A DNA stretch of 64,000 nt from Beroe forskalii (GCA_011033025.1 WFMF01000162.1:309834-373833); one strand, 5' to 3'. Counted from the stretch's first letter, positions 1 through 11,312 are shown. Notes: generated from the sequence alone by a model not told the origin. Numbers and translations are program-made.

Positions 1-47
1 TACCTTGCTCATGACTGGGGGCAGGTGTTCCTTACGGTGACATGACC

Positions 48-190
48 GGCTTCACAACATCTTCACCCCCGTGCTGGGGTTTCACAACATCTTCTGTCCC
101 CGTGTGGGGGCTTCAGAACATCTTCTGTCCCCGTGTGGGGGTTTCACAACATCTTCACCCCCCGTGTGCCGGGGGTTTCAGAGAGTCTTC
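48..190. repeat. 31-32 bp minisatellite
   Basis: About four and a half head-to-tail units of the type TTTCACAACATCTTC followed by a C-rich/G-rich stretch (CCCCGTGTGGGGG). Each unit can form a small C/G hairpin. Units differ by a few bases, so this is an old array. The open frame across it is a by-product of the repeat. Confidence 0.85.
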
Positions 191-820
191 TAGTTACTGT
201 ACGGGGGATTTAGCTCGTAAATTAATAAATTTCTCAAGTGGTTAAAGTACTTGCTGGCTCCTTGAAAATACTTGGCGTATAAAGTTTTGTTAGGCGATAA
301 ACCAGCGGTACTCCAATTTCCATAGAGATGTCTTGTAATTTATGAGATGAATACCAGAAAAAACCGTGTCAAAAACTCATCTTATTACGCCTTGGCTGCT
401 TGTTTGGAATATACTACAGTCAATATACAGTATAACACTGGTTACTTAAACCGTGAAATTAAACTGATAGAAGAGACCATTTCATGAAAAAGTTCGAACA
501 AAACTGTGTATCTGCCATCTGGGGTAATAATTGCTAAATCATTCGAATCGTGTCCTGAGAAAGTTTCAATCTATGCTCCTATACTCCGATGTTACTGCAG
601 TACTGAAGTCGTTCCAATTCCTAGGTCTTGAGAAGAAAGTATGACTTAAAAGACAACAGAGTTCATTTCCTTGAAGTTGAATGAAATAGCAATGCTATAA
701 CCCCCCCCCCCCCTGCTTTACACCCCCTGCTTTACACCCCCTGCTCCCCTCCTTTACTCCCTCTAGCAATGCTTACACTACCTGTATTACCCCTAACAAC
801 ATTAACCCTCCCTCTTTCAG
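191..820. other. No gene seen; intron or upstream sequence
   Basis: No coding signal is visible. A run of C at about 702-714 is followed by two to three copies of a CCCCCTGCTTTACA-type 14-mer, which grades into the pyrimidine tract of the splice acceptor ending at 820. It probably belongs to the intron in front of the next exon. Confidence 0.5.
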
Positions 821-2100
821 ATCGCGTAGCCTCTGGTAGCAGCTCCATTGGAAAGCGAGGCCGGCCCCTGGGCTCCGTGGGAAGAAGGAAGCTTCTGGAA
901 AACAACCAGGAGTCTCTGAAGGCGGAACTGCGGCTGGAACTCGCTAAACACGGCTCTCCGGAGCGAGATGCGAGGATAGAAGTCATAAGACTCAAGATAC
1001 AGGTAACTTATGTGATGACTGATGCGTAATAAGGGATTTCAAGGTTAATCACAGCTGAGGTTTTGTTATAACCAATCGTTTCCATGGTAGCTGGTGTTTA
1101 TAAGTTTATTCATGACCCCTGTTGTCATGGTTACCAGTGTGATTATATCGTGTAACCATAGCAACTCTGTTTTCAGGAGAACGAGGTCCGTTTGCGGAGG
1201 CTGAATGAGACTAAGAGTACTCGGTCAGTTGCCGGAGAGAAGAGAAGCAGCTCCTCTAAGTCAGAGGGAGGGAGGATGGTGGAGGTTGTGGAATCACCTT
1301 GCAAGCAACAGAAGTTAGAGGAGGGAAGCAAGATAGAACCCATGATGAACACCAGCATGAAATCCTCCATCCACCTACACCAGGGAGCTAACACCATCCC
1401 ACCTCACTTCTCTTCCAGTGGAGAGACTTTCTCAGCTGCGGGGGGCTTCCACAAGTCAGAGCCCAATGTAACCATCTCACGGGCATCTCTCAGCACTGAG
1501 TCTAAAGTCCCTACTCCAGTCTTCCCAACGCCCTTCTCAACCTCATCTCTTCCTGTTTCCTCCTTACTCCAATCCTCCAACTTCCCTGCCTCCCTCCACT
1601 CCTCTGCGATGACACCACCATCCTCCTTACTGACTCCCACATCATCCCTCCTGACACCATCCTCCACCCTGGCACCCTCAACTGATATCCTCAGCAGCGG
1701 AGCTCTGACTTCTCCCGCCTTCTCTGCTCCACGGGTATCAGCTCCCCTTCCACCACCTCTCCTCCCTCCCAGTCTCCTCTCCCCCTCACCCCTCCTAACC
1801 CCCTCACCCCTCCTAACCCCCTCCCCTCTGCTGGCTCCATCTCCTCTTCTGGCCCCCTCTTCTCTGCTAGCCCCCTCTCCACTCCAGTACTCTCCCCAAA
1901 GGGCACTACTGGAGCAGATCGTGGGATCCCTCCACTCCGGACCCTTGGACACAGCTCTGACCCTGCTCAACAGACAGAAAGTTCTGGAGTCCCAGAGCCC
2001 TGCCAAGTGCATGGCCTGCTTCAAGGAGTACACGCCCACTGTCAACATCCTGCCCTACCTCTGCTGCATCTGTACCATCAGGCGACTCATCCCAGAGTGA
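821..2100 (+). CDS. 3' part of a nuclear-type protein gene (AT-hook-like motif, Pro/Ser/Thr-rich middle, Cys-rich C terminus)
   Basis: Two exons, 821-1002 and 1177-2100, joined by a 174 bp intron (donor GTAACT, acceptor TTTTCAG). Both junctions keep frame and the reading ends at TGA 2098-2100. The 5' exons lie outside the window or were not found; a CTTTCAG acceptor precedes 821. The visible part encodes about 367 residues. It has an AT-hook-like KRGRPLGS near its start, then a charged stretch predicted helical (RIEVIRLKIQENEVRLRRL) that crosses the splice site. A long Ser/Thr/Pro-rich section follows, with LLTPSP/LLAPSP repeats at about 1785-1880. The C-terminal domain holds a CMAC and a CCIC cluster 15 residues apart, which could bind zinc. 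This suggests a chromatin or transcription factor. I do not recognise the family. The long minus-strand frame across exon 2 is a shadow of its biased composition. Confidence 0.75.
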
Positions 2101-2621
2101 GGGGACCAGAGTGAAGACAGAAGATTCCAGATGCCTTGTAGAGTGAAGGAATATGGGGAGAAGATTCTGGTTATCTTGCAGAGTGAAAACAATGACAGAT
2201 GGAGCTAGTGGCAACAACATCATGGCTCCCTCAAGAATGGAGGAACTGGAAAGGAAGAAAGAAGCTAGTGGGACTCCCAATGGAAGGAAAAGGAAGATGA
2301 ATGATGGATCACAGACTGGAAACTTGTCAAACCTGAGCTTGCTGCATACTGTAGTACATTCTTAAATTGAGTTGCCTTTTAAACTAAACGCTAACCTTCG
2401 AAAAATTAGTTGCTTTTCTGACCTATGACTCTTATATTTCTGGTATTGTTGTAGTTTAGAGGTATTATTTAAGGGTTTCTTTGCCTTAATAAGGACAATG
2501 TCAAAGATATAAAAAATTGCTGTATCTAGTAACTTAATAAGGACACTGAATTTGAAAATATCAAACATCGCTGTATCTAAGTGAAAACATAAAATGAACA
2601 TTAGTAAGGTTATCTTTTATC

Positions 2622-2627
2622 AATAAA
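2622..2627 (+). terminator. Probable poly(A) signal AATAAA
   Basis: AATAAA lies 520 bp after the stop of the preceding gene, at the end of an AT-rich stretch with no other gene. The 3' UTR would run about 2101-2640. The position fits; no cleavage site can be proved from the sequence alone. Confidence 0.5.
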
Positions 2628-2640
2628 GCAGTAAATTGAG

Positions 2641-3857
2641 TTTATGGTTTCACTGAACGCTATTTATTCGTAACTTTAGTCTTGTTTATTTTCTACTAGA
2701 CGAGATTTGTTCGGTTTTGTTTAAGTTGAGAATAGATAGAATTGAAGTTTATCAAGCGAATGTGTGCTAGTAATATGGATCTCTTTCAGCCGACCTTTAC
2801 ACTTTTGAATGATTTTATGGATATTCAGCCATTTGACCTGCTGAAATAAAACGCTCAATCAAATTCCCAAAACGCGGATCATGACTTTTCCAATGTTTGA
2901 GTTGAAGGACTCTGTCCTGTCATTCGACTTCTTTTTGACTTGTCCTTTTTGGAATCCTGGCTAGATTTTTGATGGGTCCCTCATTTCTAGCCTAAGTCTT
3001 TCTAATATATGCACCTTGAATTCCTGATGGCCCCTTTGCTAATACCTTGAACAGTAGTGAGAGAACTGCTTGTTGCCACGAAATAAAAATAATCTTGTGC
3101 TGCATATCGTTTAAAGTTTTAAAGGTTCTTAAGAGTGCTTAAGTTGGTGTTTGTGGTTTATTGTAAGACATTCCGGTGCACCTATTGAAATCACTGATGC
3201 CCCCACTTAAACTCAGTAGCTATTGCCTTCTATTTTGTGTCACTTCTTAACCTATTGGCTTCCTTTAAAAGTTTAAATGCCCCAATATAAAGCCTTTGAC
3301 AACAAAATTTCAATTATTGGCGGATCAGGGGAGTCTAAAAGGTCTATTAGCTGTCAGGGGGTCTAAATGAGCTTCAAGACACCGCAAAGTCCAACTAATG
3401 TCTAATAAATAATATGTGCTGCGTAGGCTATAGCTCACGTGGGAAATCAATCTCAAGTGGGCTGATATTGGCTGAATTGACACTGCTTTGACACCTGCGA
3501 AGCAGATATAACATAATCCTGCCAATAACCTGGTTTGATGAGCGTTTTATTAGAACTTTGTAAAAGTATAGATACATATTATTTGTGAATTGAAATTCTC
3601 TGATGATAATATTCTATAAGGGTGATGTAGAATTGTTCTATGATAGTATTCTGGATTATGAAGCTATGACAAATGTTCAATAAACCCACTATGTCAAATG
3701 TCAATTTACTGATAAGCCTTGGGCGTAGCCCGGTGAATTTATCAATGAGGAGTTTACTTAAGTCTGTAGCATTATAACCTTGGAAGGTATAACTTATTAG
3801 CCTGAAGGTTTCTAATATGATGAATTTAATGGGTATAGTTTTATTATGAAATTGTGG
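2641..3857. other. Intergenic, nothing recognised
   Basis: AT-rich single-copy-looking sequence. Short frames on the minus strand around 3325-3525 and 3579-3890 have no recognisable domain or codon bias and are not called. Confidence 0.5.
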
Positions 3858-4008
3858 CAGATGAGTACCTTGCAATCGGCGCCGATACACCGCCGATGGG
3901 CGCAGATCTCATCGGCAGTCGTCGGCGCCGATCAGTGCTGATTAATCATCAGCACCTCTCAGCGGTGTATAGGCGGTGTATCGACGCCGATTGCAAGGCG
4001 CTCATCTG
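3858..4008. mobile_element. 151 bp hairpin MITE
   Basis: Starts CAGATGAG and ends CTCATCTG. The inverted arms match over about 40 bp (both contain TTGCAATCGGC and GATACACCGCC) with few mismatches, and enclose a short GC-rich middle full of CGGCG/CGCCG. The GC content contrasts sharply with the AT-rich flanks. No target duplication is clear. Frames that run through it on both strands come from the palindrome. Confidence 0.75.
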
Positions 4009-5184
4009 TGAAAATTATAAAGATAGCCATTCGAGCATCCAAGTGATAATAGTATTTAATGATAATATGTTTATATTTCATATTGAAATGGTTCTTTTTG
4101 AGAGCATTATATACGCACATTGTATTCAAGGTACTGCGCATTTTTCTGATTTAATTGAAAACATTTTAATAATAATGATGAGCCAGTGAAAATATTATGA
4201 ACTGTTTTTCTTTCATGAAAGTTTCAACTGGACATGGATTAAATTAGAATTTGTTGTTTTGATTGATTTGATCTGATTGCGTTGTTCATGTTTTGCCTGG
4301 TAAATTGCTTTCTGAAGTGGATAAAATGATGTGAATTCAGTTTATTTGCGAATATTATTTATTGATAATTCTTGTTTAACATTTTTGAATACTTTTGTTT
4401 GACTTCTAAATCTACCATATGAAGATATGACTACAATTAAAACGATCAAATTATTTCGATCCTATTCAAAACGATAAGACGTAATGATTAATGGTGATAA
4501 TGGTAAAGTAAACACGGATTATGAACTGGGATAAATTGAAAGGTGGTAGATTCCTTGAGGTTTTGATCTCATAGGGGAGGGGTGGGAGGGATCTCAATCT
4601 CTTATATTCACAAACATTTTCAGATACCCTCCAGACTCCATCATCTGGCAGAAGAAATAAGAATACTCTTTCAGAAATAATTGTTCTGAAATATCGGTTC
4701 TGAAAGTTTAATAATATAGCGGTTGTGACATAGCACTGAGTGCGGTCCTGGACAGAAGTTTGACAGCCCGGAAAGAATGTCTAAAATCAGGACTCTGTAA
4801 GCGCCCGGAAATTCAAATGTTTTGCTTCTGAGTGCTGAACTTCAGTCCATGTTCCACTGCTTTGGGTGGATTGTGATTGAAGTTTAAACGATATAAGTGA
4901 TACGAGGAAGTTGTTATCAGAAGCCTTCGAAAATCATGTGATTATATCGTTCTCAGCTTGGGTTCGGTGTCAAGCAGACCTTAGAAAATAAGAAGGATCT
5001 TTTCTTTTTTAGGGATCGATGGTGGACTCCATAACCATTTTAATTTTCCTGGACATTCGTAGATATGTAAGATATTCACCGCACGCCAAATTTCAATTAC
5101 TCGGCTCTTTAATGCCTTAATACGTGTTTGGTGCAACACCCGCGTTTGGATGTGTGACCACCATGGACAGGAACGCTCCATTAC
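4009..5184. other. Intergenic, nothing recognised
   Basis: AT-rich sequence without a convincing ORF, repeat or RNA gene. Confidence 0.5.
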
Positions 5185-5233
5185 CTCATTAGGGAGCGTT
5201 GCTTGAGACCCTCATTAGGGAGCGTTGCTTGAA
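5185..5233. repeat. Tandem duplication of about 26 bp
   Basis: CTCATTAGGGAGCGTTGCTT occurs at 5185-5204 and again at 5211-5230, back to back. Confidence 0.8.
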
Positions 5234-5740
5234 ACGCATTTCACTGTGGCTGCATAGGAACAACATCTCGAGAGCTCCAATAAGACTGAGAGTTTCCGGT
5301 ACAAAATAATAACATTTTCGGCGCGAAATAATTGCCAGCTGTGACACTGCGCATCGAGCCGGCGCATTAATGTCACAGTTGGCAAATTTTGTCTGAATTC
5401 CGCGGAATTCAGATTTATTATCTTAATAATTATTGCAATGCAACAATTAGTCCGGTCATGCATCTGGATGTATCAATTACTAGAGTAAAGTAAGCGGAAA
5501 AACCCATTTTTGAAGGCTTGCTCGAACAATAGCTCCTTAAAACTCCATAGAACTCCTGGGAGTCAAATGATGATGCTTTTACACTTCAACAATTGATAGA
5601 CAATTTCACGGATCGGGTTGTTGAATAAGGTTACAAACTTACAAATTACAATTAACGAGTAATTTGCTTATTCTCCTTTGATATGATTCCATGGTGCAAG
5701 TACAAATGGAAGCGACATAGAACAATTAAGCGGGGCTCGC

Positions 5741-5911
5741 CACAATGCTAGGTAATTACGACGTAGTTGCTATGGTAACATGTCACGTCACTGGCCCACT
5801 GGGCTTGTTATGACGTAGTTGCTATGGTAACATGTAACGTCACAATGCTTGTTATGACGTTGTTGCAAGTTGGCATGGTAACCTGTCACATTCACAGTGC
5901 TAGTAATGTCA
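5741..5911. repeat. Three-unit array of RFX X-box-like and TGACGT sites
   Basis: Three diverged units of about 50-60 bp. Each holds an imperfect palindrome close to the RFX X-box: GTTGCTATGGTAAC at 5766-5779 and 5818-5831, and GTTGGCATGGTAAC at 5869-5882. Each is preceded by (T)GACGT, and the first two are followed by CACGTCA or AACGTCA, which are CREB/ATF-type half sites. This could be a regulatory element or just a minisatellite whose unit resembles one. No promoter or gene start is visible beside it. Confidence 0.5.
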
Positions 5912-6820
5912 TAAGGCTCGCCTTGTCAAATTACTCCCAGTCTCATGAACATCAAAACCTTCTAGAATCCTACCACCGGACAGAAGGCGTATGTGGTTAA
6001 AAACAAATTCGTGATTTGTCGCTGAAAACTTTTGATAATTTCATAATTGAAATGTTAAAATATTTTGAATTTTCCCAAATTTATTTGAATCAGTTGAATA
6101 TATTCTCATATGACGAAAATTGATTAGTTATTTTCTAAGACACCGGATGAGTTCACGTTTTTCGAGGCAGTCATGAATTTCACGTTTTATCTGTGTGAAT
6201 GAACCTCGAATCACGCACGGTATTAAGTGTTGAATTCTGTTATAATTTACTGTTAAATATGCCAATGCTCATAATATAAAGTTCATTTGAGTGTTATCTG
6301 TTAATTTATCTAAAGCAGTGTCGAATGAAATACCGTTGAGATCGTTTAAATTGACGTAATATTGCGTTATAAGGCAAGGGAGGAGTTTTTAAATGATTAC
6401 ACTACAAGTACAAAATCCAATATTAGAAGGGCATTAGAAAATCACAAACTTGATAACGGACGGGATGGGAAAACGCACCATAAGATAGGGCGGCATACTC
6501 AATTATTAATCGCACTTCCGCATTATTTCCATTTGAAGTTGAGAAGGTTTCTACCAACATGAGCAATCGTGTGATAAGAAATTATTCCGAAGTATTCACA
6601 GCACAAGTCTACCAATTTATAAAAGTTTTGCTTTTGTCCTTCAAACTACAAATCCATATAAACATAGGTTCGGGAGTAAAGCAGAAAGGTTCTCTCTCCT
6701 GGCAGAATGCCATGGCTTCTTCAGAAGCACAGGACTTACAAGTTCAGGAAAAAGAATTTGAAAAAAAGAAGTTGAAAAAAGAGAGTTTTTGAGTTCTGTC
6801 TCTCTTAGTCTCTTATCAAC
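5912..6820. other. Intergenic, nothing recognised
   Basis: AT-rich sequence with short unsupported frames at 6362-6562 and 6559-6792. No domain, splice or repeat signal that I can support. Confidence 0.5.
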
Positions 6821-6825
6821 TTATC

Positions 6826-6929
6826 AAGATGACTTGCAGGCTCTTGAGATGACTTGCAGGCTGTCATTAGTCTATGATCTGCATAGAGTCTGTAGCCTGA
6901 GTCTGTCCCCCTCTAGCCCTCTTAAACTT
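6826..6929. repeat. Left part of a minisatellite interrupted by a LINE
   Basis: Contains a duplicated GATGACTTGCAGGCT and then GTCTGTCCCCCTCTAGCCCT, the unit that forms the array at 11313-11490. Its last 13 bases, CCCTCTTAAACTT at 6917-6929, are the target-site duplication of the inserted LINE. Confidence 0.8.
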
Positions 6930-7678
6930 TTTTTTTTTTTTTTTTTGGTGCAAAATCCGCGGACCACACGCCACCGCTTTCGCGAGTGACGGTGGCGGCT
7001 CTCCATTACAGAGGGCCCTGCTGGGACCCATCTGGATGCACTCTAGCAAGCTAGTAACCCCTTACCTGGGTGCCAGATGGTGGTGCTCCTGGAAGCACCA
7101 AATGGTCGGGGGCGCCCCTCCGAAGATTGACTACCGTGATCCCTTGGTAAGATTGGCTTTTGGGCCATGTCCCTCTAACACTGGGCTCTGAGAGTCCATC
7201 AGGTTGAGTTGTGCAGGACTATGTCGGTTGATTGTGGTTTGTCGTGGTTATTATTATTAGATTTAGTCAGGGTAATATTTTCAGGGTAGCCGAAAGGGCT
7301 GGGGGAAGAATAAGTGCGGCTGGTAGAGTTAAGCGCGGCTGGCTTCTTGCTGAAGGATTGTGTGGTTTGTATCAGGATATAGTCTTGGCGACTGCGCTAA
7401 GGTTCAGTAGATGGGTTGCCTGAGTTTCCATAAGATATAACCTTGCGTTTCGATATGTGTTATAGAGTTTGCCTGTGCTCGTGGTCCCCAGCAAGTGGGG
7501 ACAATCCTTTGAAGTATGTAAATGGGCTAGTATTTGATGTTGGAGTAACCTGTTTTGTGGATGGAGTGAGTTAACTTTTTGGGCCAAATTCGCAGAGGCT
7601 TTAGTGTTTCTAGAGTTTCCATAAGATATACCCTTGTGTTTCGGTTGTGTTATAGTAGTTGCCCTGTGCTCGTGTATC

Positions 7679-8861
7679 TTATGTGGGATAATAGTTGGAG
7701 TTAGTGCGACCTGTTTTGTGAATAAAGTAAGTTAGCTTTTTTGGGCCAAATTCGCAAAGGATTTGGGGGAGACTAATGTATGGTATGCCGAAGATACTGA
7801 TTCTAATGTGGGCATATGCTGGGCACTCTCTATAAAATGTTCAGCAGTTTCTTTGGTACCGGGACAGTGTTCACAGTTGGGGAGGTGTTCGGGTCTCTCT
7901 TGTTCCTGCTGTTATTCAGCCAGTTCTGGTTCGTTAACATGTGGGTAAGTTCTCTTAATTGTCTTTTCCTTGGGTCACATATGTTGAAACCATGGTTTTC
8001 AATGTAATTTTCAAGGACCGTTTTGGCTGATTGATTATGTTTAGAATTTTTAATGTGTGTGAGTGTCTCGGTTCGAGCTTTGTTGAGCAGTTTATTGATC
8101 ACAATGCTCCAACTAAGGTAGGTAAAGGGTTCCGGTCCTGTGGGAAGAGTGTCGGCTCCCTTCTTGGCCAAAAAGTCGGCCTGTTCGTTACCAGCCACTC
8201 CAGAGTGGGCTTTGACTTTATGGAGAGTCACTTGGTTTACTGATCCTAGGCGGTTAAGTGAGTTGATTGTGTTAAGGGTTAATTTGGAGGTTGTTATGCC
8301 ATTAGAGAGACTTATTAGGAGCTGAGTGAGTCTGAGAAAATATGATGTTATGGTTTTTGTGTTTTGGTAGCCAGAAGGGTGTCAGCAGACTCCTTGATTG
8401 TACCATTTCGCATTGGTTGATGGTTGCCAATTTGCCCAGGCTGATGGATTGTTCCATGATTGTGATATCGTTTTGGAATATAGTAAACCCAGCGCCCGCT
8501 TGGTTTTTGCGTAAGGAGCCGTCTGTAAAAATTATGATATCATTCGGGAGGGTGGGTGATAGGTTTTGGGATGTTGAAACTTGAAAGTGCGAGGTTTTGG
8601 ATTGTGTTTTGGGGATTCTATCCAGGAATTCTAGTTGGTTTGGGATGTTTAGTTTTTTGATCTGTTGGTCTAGATAGTGGGCATGGGATATTATCTTCTT
8701 GGTCATGGTGTAGTTACCCCGCCAGTTGTTTTCAACTTTTAGCCTAATGGCTGTCTTGCTTGCACAGAATCTCATGAAGACCTCAATTGGCATAAGGCCT
8801 GCTAGTGTATCCAGAGTGATATTGGGTGACTTAGTGAATCCTCCCGTAATTTGGAGTGTGG
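7679..8861 (-). pseudogene. LINE copy 1: RNase H and C-terminal part of ORF2
   Basis: Homologous throughout to the open frame of copy 2. It carries the FTDGS start of the RNase H domain and the KVKAHSGVAGNEQADFLAKK end, so catalytic Asp residues remain at both ends. The frame breaks near 8345 (CEM followed by VQSRS instead of IAIKES) and again near 7850, so no complete protein is made. The stop equivalent to that of copy 2 is the TAA read leftward at 7681-7679. The 5' edge at 8861 is the inversion breakpoint. Confidence 0.85.
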
Positions 8862-9547
8862 CACTAAAAAAAGCAAAAATCCCCCCAGTAATAGCCGATT
8901 GGATCAAAGAGATGCTAATAAATCGATGCATCACCTTGGAACTCCACGGATGTTCTATCACAAGGATAATCTATAAAGGATGCCCCCAAGGGGGGATCCT
9001 CTCACCCCTTCTATGGAACCTCACTCTAAACACCCTTCTTATAAATAAAGACCTATTTGAAGACTTTATACAAGCCTTCGCAGACGATCTAGCTATAATC
9101 CTCCAAGGAATAGACCTACAATCAACAATGCGGGACATCACCAATAGATATCTAAAAATTATTGACCAGTGGTGTACAAACAATGGTGTAAAACTCAGCA
9201 CTATAAAAAACCAAGGTAATCATCTTCTCCACTCTCAAGAAAAGTATAATATCAAACCTATAACACTTAAAGGCAATGAGCTCGAAGTATCATCAGAAGT
9301 GAAATATCTCGGAGTTACTTTCGACAAACATCTAAGATGGAATATTCACATAAAAAATAAATGTGAACAAGCAACCAAACTCCTCCATATGAGCAGGAAC
9401 TACGTAGCCAAAACGTGGGGTCTTACACCAGGTAGAGCAAGATGGTTATACAAACAGGTCATACTTCCAACCATAAGCTACTCGTGCTTCGTATGGGTCC
9501 ACAGGATAGACGAAACAGCCTACCTTAGAGACCTCCTAGATAAGATG
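8862..9547 (+). pseudogene. LINE copy 1: inverted RT palm/thumb block
   Basis: A plus-strand frame inside a minus-strand element. It begins at ALKKAKIPP, continues through GCPQGGILSPLLWN (RT motif), the FADD active-site motif at about 9073-9087 and the thumb region, and ends at RDLLDK at about 9545. The sequence is open across the block. Comparison with copy 2 (RDLLDKVQKLATLQITGG) shows that its right end should be followed by the sequence now read leftward from 8861. About 12 bases (GTACAAAAACTA) present in copy 2 are missing at the joint. Confidence 0.9.
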
Positions 9548-10675
9548 GATTGAGCTGAATTTAATGTTATCGAATGCCCCTTCCACGTCTAGGAAGACTC
9601 CTAAGGCAAATTGTCCATTATGGATCGCATCTTCTATTCTTCTTGTTAGTCTGTGGATTGCCGCCTCTGTACTTTTTCTTTTTCTGAAACCAAATTGGTT
9701 TTTCGTGAGTTTCCGGTCTATACCTATATCTCTTTCAAGATAGTCTAGGATGGCTCTTTCTTGTAGTTTAAGGAGATTGGAGGTGAGGCTGATAATCCTA
9801 TAGGATCTAGGATTGGTGTAGTCATCCTTGCCGGCTTTGGGGATGATGATTCCCTTAATCTGTTTCCATTGTTTGGGGCAGTGTGTGTATTTCAGACATT
9901 GTTTATAGATGTGAATTAGGGGCTCATGTATGACGTCCCATGCTGCTATTATCATGTTATTTTTAATGTTATCCGACCCTGGGGCTTTGTTTAACGGCAG
10001 TTTTTTAACAATTTTGTCAAGTCTCTCTTTTTTAAAGATGCTATTAATTATTTGTTCATTTTCTGGGTTATCATATGCTCCTTGGTTTGGTATATTGACC
10101 TCTTGTTCATCGTTGATGATGGGGAAATGTTCGTCTGCTAGAGCATTTAGAGTTTCTTTTGAGTCTGATGTGAAGGTTTCATCTGATTTTTTGAGGACAT
10201 TAAGTTCTTCCCACTGTTTTCTGGGATTTTTAGTTGTTCTGGCAATCTTCTTAGATTGGGACATGTTGGTGCAGAATTCTCTGTATGATTTTTTATCTGC
10301 CTCGGCTACCGCCTCTTTGAAATGGCGCTCCTCGGTGTAGTATTTTTCAGTTAATGCTTTTTTCCTGTCGGGTGAGAGATTAGATCTCTTCGAGTTCGCT
10401 TTTATCATTTCCTCTTTTGCATTTTTTGTACTCTTTTTCATTTTCGATAATGAGTCAGACCATGGGGTTTTTGATCTATGCGTGACCTTGATCATCGGAC
10501 ATACCTTATCTAAGGCTGTTTTGAGGATTTTGTTGATATATTCCACAGAGGAATCTATGTTATTTTTCTTGAATTTGCCGATTTTTGCTCGGAAAGGTTT
10601 CTCCTCTACTTCCTTGGCTACGGCCTCCTTGAAGGATGTAGGATCCAGGTTTTTATACGTAACATACGTAGCAAT
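9548..10675 (-). pseudogene. LINE copy 1: RT fingers block
   Basis: Open minus-strand frame ending at FLDVEGAFDNI, the first catalytic Asp motif of reverse transcriptase. Upstream are LPLNKAPGSDNI, WKQIKGIIIPKAGKDD and NPRSYRIISLTSNLLK, the conserved early RT blocks, and FGFRKRKSTEAAIHRL. The first 100 or so residues are Lys-rich and match the linker normally found between endonuclease and RT (TPWSDSL). The frame opens at about 10675 without an endonuclease. The 3' edge near 9548 is the second inversion breakpoint. Confidence 0.9.
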
Positions 10676-11312
10676 TTAACATATCAAATTAACTGTGAGG
10701 GTTGCTGTATTAACGGAGAAAAAGTAAAAAAGTAAAAAAAATTTTTGTCGTATGTATGGGAACGCAGCAAATTGAAAAGTAGAACAAAGAAATGAAAGAT
10801 GGCGGTTATTTAGGCGCAATTTTTGTGCGCGCGCACTGTGTGCGCGCTTTTTTCAGAAAATTTGTATATCTTTATGCGGATTGGCGTCTGTGGAACGCGC
10901 GGGTGTGGGGTACGTGTGTACATATGTATTGTATTTTCGGTCCGCCTAAGCGGATGTTCGGTTGCCCATGATGGTGCTCATGGGGGCTTGATCCAATTTA
11001 ATGGATTCTATCGGGTGTTAAGGTTCTTTCCAGGTCCTACACCTGAGTCAGGGAACCAGCAAGACCTGGGGTCCCCAGCTGGGTGGAGTCCAGCTGAGGG
11101 AGGACCAATGGTCCCGGGGCGACCTGCATTCTCTGTAGAAACGGTGGCACCTCTTGAAGGGCGTGGCTCCACACCACATATGCAGGTCTGAGTCCATGAG
11201 AGGTTATAGCTTGCACTTCAGGACTCTAGAGCTATTCCCCCGCGGTGGCATAGCGGACCGCTCCATCATGAGCGGTAGCCGCTCCACCACGAGGTTATTC
11301 ACTCCTCGCCAC

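Larger units (their letters stand above)
6930..11312 (-). mobile_element. I-like (RNase-H-bearing) non-LTR retrotransposon, copy 1, internally inverted
   Basis: The element lies on the minus strand. Its poly(A) tail appears as a T run at about 6930-6948. It is bounded by the 13 bp direct repeat CCCTCTTAAACTT (6917-6929 and 11313-11325), which splits a minisatellite. Order of coding parts in element sense: 10675 to 9548 (-) RT fingers; 8862-9547 on the PLUS strand, RT palm and thumb; 8861 to 7679 (-) end of ORF2 with RNase H; then a 3' UTR. The upright copy at 23639-25761 shows that the sequences at 9545 and 8861 should be joined, so the middle block is a genuine inversion. No endonuclease domain is visible between 10680 and 11312, so that part looks deleted or replaced by a 5' UTR. 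Confidence 0.9.

Noticed and set aside
1404-2048. 214-codon minus-strand frame across exon 2 of the first gene
   Set aside because: Arises from the CTC/TCC-biased coding strand; Arg/Glu/Gly-rich and without domains. The plus strand has the splice signals.
3854-4189. Frames across the 151 bp hairpin
   Set aside because: Both strands are open because the sequence is palindromic; no protein features.
8862-9547. Twin priming as the cause of the LINE inversion
   Set aside because: Twin priming inverts the 5' part only; here upright element sequence continues on both sides of the inverted block.
11240-11312. tRNA-like segment (GGTGGCATAGCGG...)
   Set aside because: No B-box and no acceptor/T-arm pairing could be found on either strand.
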